A DNA stretch of 64,000 nucleotides. Origin: Acanthochromis polyacanthus (Eukaryota; Chordata; Actinopteri; Pomacentridae). The translations under genes and the position numbers were made by a program. The stretch spans positions 386,010 through 450,009 of the forward strand of contig NC_067128.1 in NCBI RefSeq assembly GCF_021347895.1, read 5' to 3'. Shown here one piece after another: positions 14,264-25,289 of this stretch. The notes beneath the pieces are model-generated. The model did not search any database, was not told the origin of the DNA, and saw only the letters and a program-made list of their open reading frames with translations. The first letter of the stretch is position 1, and the number at the start of each line of letters is the position of its first letter.

Positions 14264-14361
14264 TCTGGTGTTGTCCAGATTGCACATGGACTTGATGGCC
14301 TGGATGCTCCACAGGTTCTTCCCTTCAGCTGACATGAACACCAGGCGAGAGTAGCTGTCAC
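14264..14361 (-). CDS. disp1: Dispatched-1, exon 6 (residues about 319-351)
   Basis: 98 bases. The acceptor AG is at 14362-14363 and the donor GTACGT begins at 14263. It joins exon 5 in phase 1 (CCA G / GT GAC) and encodes [20 protein letters not shown] followed by [13 protein letters not shown], colinear with human DISP1 (SDRYSRVVFTS..). It is part of extracellular domain 1. Confidence 0.95.
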
Positions 14362-15251
14362 CTGCAGGACAGAAAGAGTTTCACTACTTGAGTAGAAAAC
14401 CATCCTTCCTGGATGAATAAAAGTTAGGAAATAGAAGAACGGTTCTACCATCTGACTGACATCCTGGTTTTAGTCTCAGTTCCATTAAAGCAGAGTTATC
14501 ATTGATGCTGGGATGCAGATTTTCCACTGAATTCTATTTGTTTGAATTATTAGGAGGTTTGGTGGAGGATTAATTTAACTTCTATCCACCATCTGGTCTG
14601 AGTTGGACTAGTGTAGATTCCAGGGTTCTGACTGGTCGGTCGATTGGTTGATCAAAGTTCTTATTGGTCAGACAGTCACCAGTATTCTTTCACACTGAGA
14701 AATGCACAACATCAGCAGCCTTTAGGATTAATTTACTCATTTTGGTGGCAGAGGGAAGAGATCTAACCTTTATTCAGTTTACTAGATGTTTTCATAGAGT
14801 TGGTTCCAAACTAAACCAACATGTTGAAGAGGTTTTCCATAACTAATCTACAGTTTGAATAGTTGGTACACTTTCAGTCCATCAAGGCATGAACTGCTTT
14901 TTCTTTTTACTTTAAATACATACTACAGCTGCCTTCACAAAGTACATCCTGTCTGATACAGTACTAGTACCATTGGGACCCACTACCTCATCATAATACT
15001 GCCTTAAGCTTCGACCATCGCAGTCTGTGGTGCTTGTTTAGGATGTGACACTGAGGCAAAACTGTGCACAAGATTGTAAATCAGAAAAGCTGACTTACAC
15101 TCTATTATAAGACCAGATGTATTTGGACACTGGTGTAGTTTTGGCCCACTATGTCCTGGGACATATTAAACCTTTTATAGCATGAAGGGGTGGATGTACT
15201 GTGGTTGACTACAGTCCTGATATTCTCTCTGGTCTGCATTCAGGATCTTAC

Positions 15252-15346
15252 CTGGAACATCACAGAAGAACTCTTTACTGAAGTCCCACTCGGCCTGTCG
15301 TTTGTCTCTGTCGTAGTGGTCTTCAGGCCATCTGGGCTCCTGGTGA
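15252..15346 (-). CDS. disp1: Dispatched-1, exon 5 with furin-type site (residues about 287-319)
   Basis: 95 bases, with acceptor TTGTCTTCCAG before 15346 and donor GTAAGA at 15251. It encodes [20 protein letters not shown] then [16 protein letters not shown] (about residues 300-303) is a furin consensus at the same place as the site where mouse Dispatched-1 is reported to be cleaved, a step needed for its activity. The downstream Cys is conserved. Confidence 0.95.
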
Positions 15347-16978
15347 CTGGAAGACAATAAAGATGAACTCTGTGTGAAGGACTTAGTACAGGACTCAGCA
15401 TAGGAGCGTTCCAAAGCCTGATGTCTACGCGGGTTGTTCAGAGTGATGGGAAGCTGGAGTCTGATTTACTGTTGGTTTATAGCAGCTATAATATGGAACA
15501 GTTCAGTCACATATTCATGAATCCTCAGTGACGCTCAGTGAACAGATTTATGCTGCCAAGTGTAACACCAGCAGTAGTACCAATAACACATAGAGAGAAG
15601 GTAAAAAAGTGAACTTTCTGGGATTCAGGCTGCTTAAATTTGAACATTTTCCAGTTTCTTTTCTCCTCTGATAATAAATTAGTTATCTTTGAGGATGTCA
15701 TCAATAAATGACAGTTTTTCAGCTTTAATCCAGAAACTAAACAACAAATTAGTCTAAATATTTATTAGTTGCAGCCCAGTGAGAAACTTTGTTTTCTAAA
15801 TCTAACAGTTACTGTTGTTGCCATTTAATCATCTCAGTCATGAAAAAGATTGCATTTGATGATTAAATGTCCTTATTCATGGTAATACCATATAAGTGTG
15901 GTGTGAAGCTGTTCAGTGATCTTCCATGAAGCTCTGTAGAGGAACCAAGGCCTAACCATCACTGACCTACAAATAAAACATACTCAGACGTGTACCTGAT
16001 GCTGATGTTTCTGTAGAAAAGCTACGATATTTTCCACCTTTGTCCAGACTGAGTTCTGTTCATGTTGATCCTTCTTGACTTGAGAGACTCTGAGTGTTAA
16101 TTTGGAGGAATCAGGACTCTACTGAAGAACGTTCCTGATGATCCCAGATGACAAACCGGGTAAACGTATTAAGAGCAGCTCTTCCAGCGTCTGCAGTGAC
16201 GTTTCTCCCTAAAAAACCAGAATGGGTCTGACTACAGACAGTAAATATAATATGTGTCATTAAATACGCTGATGTTTGAAAGAGTTATTTTTTAGGTTTT
16301 CCTGTTTTCATCCAGTAACTGACTGAGGAGCTGAAAGGCTGCTTCTGCATTCAGTTTTACTTTATCAGCTCTGAATATAAAAGCAATCAGCAGTGAAATG
16401 CTGCTTCAGTACCGCATTTATTTAGTGTGTTCAGGTTTACAGCACTTTGCCAGATCGTTTGTACAAGTTTCAGACAAATCATTAACATCATTGGTGAAAT
16501 ATTTAACGACCCCTTGAGAAGAAAGTCGAACGTCTGCGTTTTCATCGATCCAGAGAGACAGAATGAAGAAAGGATTCATAAACAGAGGGTTAGGGTTAGA
16601 GATGCTGAGTCTGACGCAGCAGGACACAAAACCAAGGAAGCAGATTTAAAGCTGGATAATGAAATAAGCAGCAGTAATAGCTGCTGTTCTCCTAAATCAG
16701 ATGAACGAGTAGCGGCTGTCATTATTCCAATAGTCATAATAGCAGCTCTGACTGAGGGGGAGGGAGTGTGTTTGTGTTGTATAGTAGGAGTAAATCTAAA
16801 GTGGAGGATGGTGTATCAGACGATCCTTGTTTCTCTGTTTTTTTAGATCTAGAAACAGGAAGGAGGAGTAATCAGGCGGCTGTCAGAGTGGCTGACAGAC
16901 GGACGGGATGAAGCTGGAAGCTGCTGACAGAAGAGGAGGCCTCAGACAACAAACCACAGAAGAACACAGTTACATCTG
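15347..16978. other. disp1 intron 4, part left of the SINE
   Basis: Non-coding, AT-rich. The open frame at 16427-16846 (+) has no recognisable domain and is not called. Nothing else is seen. Confidence 0.5.
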
Positions 16979-17208
16979 GGCGGCATGGCTCAGTGGGTAG
17001 AGTGGCCGTCTTGTAAGGTTGCCGGTTCGATCCTCGGCCCGTCGTGCTCATGTCGAGGTGTCCCTGAGCAAGACCCCGAACCCCTAATTACTCCTGGTGG
17101 GTCGTGGTTAGCACCTTGCATGGCAGCTTCCACCATCAGTGTGTGAATGTGACGTATCATGTAAAGCGCTTTGGATAAAAGCGTTATATAAATACTACCT
17201 TTTACCAT
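16979..17208 (+). mobile_element. tRNA-derived SINE with target-site duplication
   Basis: The head has RNA polymerase III promoter boxes: A box TGGCTCAGTGGGTAG (16986-17000) and B box GGTTCGATCC (17024-17033). The tail contains AAAGCGCTTTGGATAAAAGC, common to fish SINEs and their LINE partners. The 9-bp sequence TTACATCTG flanks it on both sides (16970-16978 and 17209-17217), the expected target duplication. It is not a functional tRNA, as the cloverleaf is not kept. Confidence 0.9.
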
Positions 17209-17439
17209 TTACATCTGAAGACAGACGCATAGAGACAGGAGAAGAAACAAAGACTTCTACAGATCCATTATCTGATCAGGAGAGACGAGACGCAGCGTTT
17301 AGAAGATGAAGATTAACGTCATTAAAGAATCCTGAACCAACGGCTCAAAGAAGACAAATATTCTGTCAGGATTCAGGTTTCAGGTCAGAAACCAGCAGGA
17401 GTTCAGAAGAAGAAGAAACAGAGCTCTGCTGCTGATCAG

Positions 17440-20047
17440 TGGACAGGAGGACAGAGAGGAGGACAGACAGGAGGACAGACAGGAGGACGACCCTGAGGAC
17501 AGACAGGAGGACGACTCTGAGGACAGACAGGAGGACAGACAGGAGGACGACCCTGAGGACAGACAGGAGGACGACCCTGAGGACAGACAGGAGGACAGAC
17601 ACGAGGACAGACAGGAGGACAGACAGGAGGACAGACAGGAGGACGACCCTGAGGACAGACAGGAGGACGACCCTGAGGACAGACAGGAGGACAGACAGGA
17701 GGACAGACAGGAGGACGACCCTGAGGACAGACAGGAGGACGACCCTGAGGACAGACAGGAGGACGACCCTGAGGACAGACAGGAGGACGACTCTGAGGAC
17801 AGACAGGAGGACAGACAGGAGGACAGACAGGAGGACGACCCTGAGGACAAACAGGAGGACAGACAGGAGGACAGACAGGAGGACGACCCTGAGGACAGAC
17901 AGGAGGACGACCCTGAGGACAGACAGGAGGACAGACAGGAGGACGACCCTGAGGACAGACAGGAGGACAGACAGGAGGACGACCCTGAGGACAGACAGGA
18001 GGACAGACAGGAGGACGACTCTGAGGACAGACAGGAGGACGACCCTGAGGACAGACGGGAGGACGACCCTGAGGACAGACAGGAGGACAGACAGGAGGAC
18101 GACCCTGAGGACAGACAGGAGGACAGACAGGAGGACAGACAGGAGGACGACTCTGAGGACAGACAGGAGGACAGACAGGAGGACGACTCTGAGGACAGAC
18201 AGGAGGACAGACAGGAGGACAGACAGGAGGACGACCCTGAGGACAGACAGGAGGACGACCCTGAGGACAGACAGGAGGACAGACAGGAGGACAGACAGGA
18301 GGACGACCCTGAGGACAGACAGGAGGACGACTCTGAGGACAGACAGGAGGACGACCCTGAGGACAGACAGGAGGACGACCCTGAGGACAGACAGGAGGAC
18401 GACTCTGAGGACAGACAGGAGGACGACTCTGAGGACAGACAGGAGGACGACTCTGAGGACAGACAGGAGGACGACCCTGAGGACAGACAGGAGGACGACT
18501 CTGAGGACAGACAGGAGGACAGACAGGAGGACAGACAGGAGGACGACCCTGAGGACAGACAGGAGGACGACCCTGAGGACAGACAGGAGGACAGACAGGA
18601 GGACGACTCTGAGGACAGACAGGAGGACAGACAGGAGGACGACCCTGAGGACAGACAGGAGGACGACCCTGAGGACAGACAGGAGGACAGACAGGAGGAC
18701 AGACAGGAGGACGACCCTGAGGACAGACAGGAGGACGACTCTGAGGACAGACAGGAGGACGACCCTGAGGACAGACAGGAGGACAGACAGGAGGACGACC
18801 CTGAGGACAGACAGGAGGACGACCCTGAGGACAGACAGGAGGACAGACAGGAGGACAGACAGGAGGACGACCCTGAGGACAGACAGGAGGACAGACAGGA
18901 GGACGACTCTGAGGACAGACAGGAGGACAGACAGGAGGACGACCCTGAGGACAGACAGGAGGACAGACAGGAGGACAGACAGGAGGACGACCCTGAGGAC
19001 AGACAGGAGGACGACCCTGAGGACAGACAGGAGGACAGACAGGAGGACAGACAGGAGGACAGACAGGAGGACGACCCTGAGGACAGACAGGAGGACAGAC
19101 AGGAGGACGACTCTGAGGACAGACAGGAGGACAGACAGGAGGACGACTCTGAGGACAGACAGGAGGACAGACAGGAGGACGACCCTGAGGACAGACAGGA
19201 GGACAGACAGGAGGACAGACAGGAGGACGACTCTGAGGACAGACAGGAGGACAGACAGGAGGACGACTCTGAGGACAGACAGGAGGACAGACAGGAGGAC
19301 AGACAGGAGGACGACCCTGAGGACAGACAGGAGGACGACCCTGAGGACAGACAGGAGGACAGACAGGAGGACAGACAGGAGGACGACCCTGAGGACAGAC
19401 AGGAGGACGACTCTGAGGACAGACAGGAGGACGACCCTGAGGACAGACAGGAGGACGACCCTGAGGACAGACAGGAGGACGACTCTGAGGACAGACAGGA
19501 GGACGACTCTGAGGACAGACAGGAGGACGACTCTGAGGACAGACAGGAGGACGACCCTGAGGACAGACAGGAGGACGACTCTGAGGACAGACAGGAGGAC
19601 AGACAGGAGGACAGACAGGAGGACGACCCTGAGGACAGACAGGAGGACGACCCTGAGGACAGACAGGAGGACAGACAGGAGGACGACTCTGAGGACAGAC
19701 AGGAGGACAGACAGGAGGACGACCCTGAGGACAGACAGGAGGACGACCCTGAGGACAGACAGGAGGACAGACAGGAGGACAGACAGGAGGACGACCCTGA
19801 GGACAGACAGGAGGACGACTCTGAGGACAGACAGGAGGACGACCCTGAGGACAGACAGGAGGACAGACAGGAGGACGACCCTGAGGACAGACAGGAGGAC
19901 GACCCTGAGGACAGACAGGAGGACAGACAGGAGGACAGACAGGAGGACGACCCTGAGGACAGACAGGAGGACAGACAGGAGGACGACTCTGAGGACAGAC
20001 AGGAGGACAGACAGGAGGACGACCCTGAGGACAGACAGACAGGAGGA
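17440..20047. repeat. 12-bp minisatellite, about 217 units, with higher-order structure
   Basis: Two interleaved 12-bp units, GGACAGACAGGA and GGACGACCCTGA (variant GGACGACTCTGA), fill the tract. Because 12 is a multiple of 3 and neither unit contains a stop, both strands stay open, which produces a meaningless 882-codon frame. About 18061-18957 reappears nearly unchanged at 19141-20037, an offset of 1,080 bp. The array lies in disp1 intron 4. Confidence 0.97.
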
Positions 20048-21439
20048 CTGTGAAATGATGGATCTAAATCTTTATTTTAAAGTTTGAACCCCAGAAACTG
20101 TCTTTCTGTTCAGACAGCTGACGTGTTTCTGCTCACTGTGACTCGTTCCACAGGTCTTATTTCATATTACGACATTACCACAGGTCTTTCTGGACTACAT
20201 GTTGGAGACGAACCCCAGAAACATCTACAGGACTCCTACAACCCTTCACTGTCCTCTCTGTGAGATACTGGACACATTTTTTTTGTCTGTAGAGAGATTC
20301 TTTGGCCACTCCGAGTCCTCTAGTCAACCACACGATAATCACCACTCTGATATTCTTTATGTTTTCCTTCATTTTGTTCATTTTGTACATAACCTGGATT
20401 CTAATTTGTCTTATAAACTCATGGCGCTTTATGTGTGTGAAGTTTTGCTGAGTTTAATCTGTAGTGTGGTTTGTGTTGTTCTGTGACTGCGGATAGTTTA
20501 ATTATGGCCTGTCAGGAGAGGAAAACTGACCTGGAGCTACCTCTGGTACACTAAAGGTAACATTAATGTTTATTATATGACAATGGAATAAAGCAGATGC
20601 TGCTTATTCTGCTTTCAGTCCACTCACATATCATTCAGAAGACTTAAACGGTGCTGAAATATATATATATAGATTAATAATTTTATATATTTTGGGTGAT
20701 TTGCAGTAGACAAAATGTCTGAAAACCTTCAGTTTTACATTTTAAAATCTGTTTTAACAGCATTTAATGATTCCAACATGTAGTGAATCCCTGCCCTGCC
20801 TACCTGCTGAATACCAGCTGGTTTTAAGGTTCTTTAATTAGTTTTTAAAGCTGTTCTCATCTCAGGCCTGTTAGATCCTCACCATGAGTTCTGTTTAATG
20901 CTGAGGCTGCTGGGGAAAACACAATCTGACTTTAACTCTTTAATCAAATGTATCTCCTCCATTAACACCTTAATCTGTTTAGATATGTTAAAATGGTCAT
21001 TTAACCTGACTAGTTGTTCTTCTGTCTTAGTGGAATCCACTTCTTCATTTGATTTCAATGTTTAAAACAAGTCATGACCCCATAAAAGCTGATAAAGAAA
21101 AACTCACTTTTAAACCAAAAGTCTTTTTAGCTGCACAGATTAATCCTCACCTTGAATCATTCTCATCTTTTCTGAGGATCTGAGAAGATGTTCATGTAGG
21201 AGAACAGATTATTCAGATGAACGTCCACAATTCACTCAGACGTGACGACAGTAAAGTCTGCTGATGGAGAAGTTCTAAACTTAATGTTCAAACAGGTTTT
21301 AGTCTGAGCTGAGGATGAATCCAGAGCGGTGTGATATGTGAATGTGAGGACACAGAGAATAATAACTACTGACATGCTTCCTCAGATATCCCCGTGTGTG
21401 GTTAGAGTTGGGTTACAGTGTAGAGGTGTGTGTTTTTAC
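20048..21439. other. disp1 intron 4, right part
   Basis: Non-coding. A faint LINE-like stretch near 20815-20880 resembles the TTTAAGGTTC..TTTTTAAAGCT segment of the LINE end at 53.9 kb. No gene is seen. Confidence 0.4.
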
Positions 21440-21567
21440 TTCTTGGCTTGTTCATCGGCGTATTTGAAGGGGTAGTTGGCCAGGGTGGCTTTGTATCCGG
21501 TGTTCTTCACCATGTTGTTCCAGGTGACCAGTCGCTGGCCGATGGCCGTTCCTCTGGGCTCAAAACC
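21440..21567 (-). CDS. disp1: Dispatched-1, exon 4 (residues about 245-287)
   Basis: 128 bases. The acceptor is GTTTTGTTTCAG before 21567 and the donor GTAAAA begins at 21439. It encodes [20 protein letters not shown] then [20 protein letters not shown] and AK. The human protein is identical over nearly all of it. It ends in phase 2 (AA / T), making Asn with exon 5. Confidence 0.96.
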
Positions 21568-22493
21568 CTGAAACAAAAACACAATAAGGAAAACTGATTT
21601 CCAAACAGAAGCCCATTTAGGGTGGAATTTCTTTTCTCTGCTCAGGTTGCTGGTTCCACCCAGAATGAATGAAGAAGAAAACCAGGAAATGAGTGAAACA
21701 TATCAGGATCTCTGTCACCATGAGCTGTTAAGATGATTTCTAATAAAGAAACAGAAGCAAACCTTCAGACCAAACAGAGCTAATGCTGTTCTTTAACCTC
21801 CTCTAAGTAAAGAACACAGCCCAAGATAGAAGCTAAACAACAGTCTGAGTGACATTTATAAAACCAGAAACCATTAAAAAAATGGAAAAAAGAAAGAACA
21901 GAAGACAAATTTCTTAGATTTTTTATTTTTCAGAAATTTAAACAACCTGAATCGAGATTTTTTAAGACGCCTCAGATGTTACTGATGTCAGAATAAACAG
22001 TGATTCTAAACGAGATATTTTAATTTACTTCCACTCTGTACGGTTCCAGTGAATGAACCCTCAGAGTTTGTGTTTAATGTATTTAATCACAGCTAAGTCC
22101 CTTATGGCTTCTCATTTCTACAGAATTTGTTTTTGTGTGAGTTTTTAAATAAAACAAGCAGAATAAAGTAATTTGGAGATTTGAATGTTTTTCCTGGCTG
22201 TCATGTTGGATTAGTTCAAAGCTAAAAGTGTGATGATTCTTTGTGTTTGTACAGTTTCTGATAAATGCTGCAGTTTGTTTTTTAAAGAGAACCTGCTTTT
22301 TAAACCTGCTGGAGGTTTAAAGCTTCAGAACAGCCTCATATATGAATCCTGGTTCCTTTAACAGAGAAAATATCTGCCTCAGAAGTAGAACGCTGATATT
22401 TCTGCACATCTTCTGGGTTGAATCCATTCATTCATCTGGTTCCAGACCATCGTCAGTATTCAGTTTGTTTCTCCATCATGGTTCTGAACTCAC
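21568..22493. other. disp1 intron 3
   Basis: 926 bp of AT-rich non-coding sequence. Nothing is recognised. Confidence 0.5.
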
Positions 22494-22617
22494 CAGCAGA
22501 GGGTCTGAGAAGTCCGGCAGGTCAGGAACCAGGATGCCAACCAGAGCACAGACCACGATGAGCACCGTGCACACGCCCAGAACCACCACGGGCCAGTCGG
22601 CTATCAGCTCAGCATAA
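22494..22617 (-). CDS. disp1: Dispatched-1, exon 3 with first membrane helix (residues about 203-244)
   Basis: 124 bases; acceptor TGATTCCAG before 22617, donor GTGAGT from 22493. It encodes [20 protein letters not shown] then [20 protein letters not shown] and L. The hydrophobic run (about 210-232) is transmembrane helix 1 and [17 protein letters not shown] continues into exon 4. It matches human DISP1 closely. Confidence 0.95.
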
Positions 22618-22718
22618 CTGGAATCACAGAGGCTCTAAGTTAGTAAAAACCCTCAGGAAGAAACTAAAATGGACATTAATATCTGAGGAGGAAGATCACT
22701 GATGCCTGATGTCTGCAG

Positions 22719-23305
22719 TCTATAGAACAGTTTACAGTCTACAGAACAGTCTACAGACTACAGAACAGTCTACAGACAACAGAACAGTTTACAGTCTACA
22801 GAACAGTTTACAGTCTACAGAACAGTCTACAGACTACAGAACAGTCTACAGAATACAGAACAGTCTACAGACTACAGAACAGTCTACAGACAACAGAACA
22901 GTTTACAGTCTACAGAACAGTTTACAGTCTACAGAACAGTCTACAGACTACAGAACAGTCTACAGAATACAGAACAGTTTACAGTCTACAGACTACAGAA
23001 CAGTCTACAGACTACAGAACAGTCTACAGAACAGTCTACAGACTACAGAACAGCCTACAGAACAGTCTACAGACTACAGAACAGTCTACAGAATACAGAA
23101 CAGTTTACAGTCTACAGACTACAGAACAGTCTACAGACTACAGAACAGTCTACAGAACAGTCTACAGACTACAGAACAGCCTACAGAACAGTCTACAGAA
23201 TACAGAACAGTCTACAGAACAGTCTACATTCTACAGTCTACATTCTACAGAACAGTCTACAGACTACAGAACAGCCTACAGAACAGTCTACAGTCTACAG
23301 AACAG
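22719..23305. repeat. Minisatellite of CAGAACAGTCTACAGACTA-type units
   Basis: Modules ACAGAACAGTCT (or ..GTTT) and ACAGACT / ACAGAAT alternate irregularly for about 590 bp. Blocks recur, for example 22781-22860 resembles 22889-22970. It lies in disp1 intron 2. The 199-codon frame across it is an artefact. Confidence 0.95.
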
Positions 23306-23810
23306 TAACGGATTCCTCTGTACGACGGTCTACAGTACAGCAGTTATAATAAACCTTTAAAACACAACAAATAAAAGTTGAATTTATTTGATTACATATT
23401 TTACAAAAACTGAAAAAACATCAATACTAGGGGGAATGTTTGATTTGGTTTTGTTTCCTGTCACATCACAGATGATTATTTTGACAGATTTGACTAAATA
23501 ATTGTGTATTTTTAGTGATTAATTAAAGACAACGTGTCCTTCAAAGCAGCCAGCAGAGTTTAGAGGGTTAATGAAACCTTTAGATAATAATTAATGAAAT
23601 CTTTAGAAGACTGAAAACCCTCTTTCCTCTGACAAACAGAGTCCTGGATCAGACCGCAGTCAGTGGACAGAAGGAAACTCCATCAATAACTCATGACTCA
23701 CTGCTGAGGAATGATGGAGCAGAGATGGATGACAGGAATGAAGGAAGGAGGAGAAAGAGGAGGAGGAGGAGGCTGTAATCCAGAACATCAGTGTTTGTTT
23801 CAGGTCTTAC

Positions 23811-23840
23811 CTTTTGGGGAACCTGAAGGGCCTCGCTGGG
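23811..23840 (-). CDS. disp1: Dispatched-1, exon 2, a 30-bp microexon (residues about 193-203)
   Basis: Acceptor CTGTTCTGCAG before 23840; donor GTAAGA from 23810. With two bases from exon 1 and one from exon 3 it reads S-PARPFRFPK-S, matching human RPSRPFKLPKS just before helix 1. The phases (2 in, 2 out) fit exactly. It is too short for gene finders that rely on ORF length. Confidence 0.92.
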
Positions 23841-25289
23841 CTGCAGAACAGAAAGAGAGAAATCAGGTTTAGATCTGGAGTCAGAGCAGGAGCCGATCAG
23901 AAGCAGGTTTACCGAGACTTTCTGAACAAAGAGGACATATTTCCTCTGTCATCTTTCTCCAGGCCTCACTGAAACATTGAAGCTGTCATGAAGGCTGTCT
24001 CAAACGCTTCCAGTGAACGTCTACTAACTCTCTGCTGCTTCTACTGATCCCTCTCTGTGATAGACGGGTCTCAGGTTTATGTTTCTGATAAATCTGAACC
24101 TCACAGACAGACAGACGTAAAAACATTCAGAGATCGACTCCTAAAGTCCTGCTGGGCTCAACCTGATCCTGAAGGATTTGGGTCTGAACCTGATCCAGAT
24201 CTGAAGGATTTCAGACTGAACCCGAATAAAGCTGCAATAAGAGTTCAACAACATTAGAAGATGTTGCCCGGAGGAGGAGGAAGAACAGGAGGAAGAACAG
24301 GAGGAAGAACAGGAGGAAGAACAGGAGGAAGAACAGGAGGAAGAACAGGAGGAAGAGGAGGAGTCATGTTGGTCAGAAATCATACTGTAAAAACTGTTTA
24401 AAAATTACTAAAATTGATCCAAAATGACTTTAAAATGTCTTCAAACTGTAAAAAATGTCTTTAAAAAGTCTTAATTATTCACAGTTTCAGTTATATAACC
24501 TTTGGTGGTCCTCAGTGGTGGATTTGTAGCAGGATCACAATCAGCTGATGTAGTGTTCACTGGTTGTCATGGTTTCAGTGACGCCGTGCTGCTATCTGGC
24601 AACGATACAGAAATCTTTAACCAAGCCGTGGATCCAGACTATAAGCTGCATCATTGCCAGAATCTGATCACTTGGTCCTTGTGTCGTTTCTGACCTTCCC
24701 TGGAAATTTCATCCAAATCTGTTGGTCTGTTTTTGAGTGATGTTGCAGACAGACAGACAGACAGATAAATACCGATCATCACATAACTAATACCCAGAGT
24801 CCTCCTCAGAGGTTAGAAAGGACTTGACTGGATATTCTCAGACAGATTTCTTCCAGAACAGACCTTCATGAAGCTGAATGATCTCTAAGAGCTCCTGACT
24901 CAGAGCTAAAACGATCTGAAACCCACATTTTATTCATCATAGATCATTTAAATTTACTCCTCTAGTGGCTGGAAGGATGAGGAAGTGAGTTCTGAGGTCA
25001 CCATCTCCTGCAGCCAATCAGGTCAGCAGCGGTTTTAGAACGTGGTCAGAGGGTGGAGAGGCCGTCACTGTGTTTCTGCTGTCAAATTGAAACCTGCAGA
25101 ATGCTCTAATTAGCGGTAATGGGAAGCATCAATGAACTGGAGCTATCAGAGAGGAATTCTGCTCAGCGGGGGTCGACTGTAAGACAGCAGTAAATCCTTT
25201 AAAGTTTCACTGGGAGCATTAATATGACAGCCAGATGTCAGCGGAACCAGTTTAGACTACCTACAGGAGTTAGTTCATCAGTTCTACTG
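23841..25289. other. disp1 intron 1, 3' end
   Basis: Non-coding sequence with a 12-bp GGAGGAAGAACA array at 24272-24360 and a short (ACAG)n run near 24750-24767. No exon is seen. Confidence 0.5.
24272..24360. repeat. 12-bp GGAGGAAGAACA minisatellite
   Basis: About seven near-perfect copies of a purine-rich 12-bp unit. Strand asymmetry (almost all purines on +) could favour triplex or slipped structures; this is inference. Confidence 0.9.

Noticed and set aside
16427..16846. 139-codon frame in disp1 intron 4
   Set aside because: No recognisable domain and no splice context; AT-rich intron sequence.
16979..17050. Possible functional tRNA
   Set aside because: The cloverleaf is incomplete and the segment is the head of a SINE with its own target duplication.
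17439..20087. 882-codon open frame of Asp-Arg-Arg-Thr repeats on the plus strand and a Ser/Cys-rich one on the minus strand
   Set aside because: Pure product of a stop-free 12-bp repeat; no start context, no unique sequence, and it lies in a disp1 intron.
22719..23305. CRISPR-like array appearance of this and other minisatellites
   Set aside because: No unique spacers between repeats, and the DNA is clearly vertebrate.
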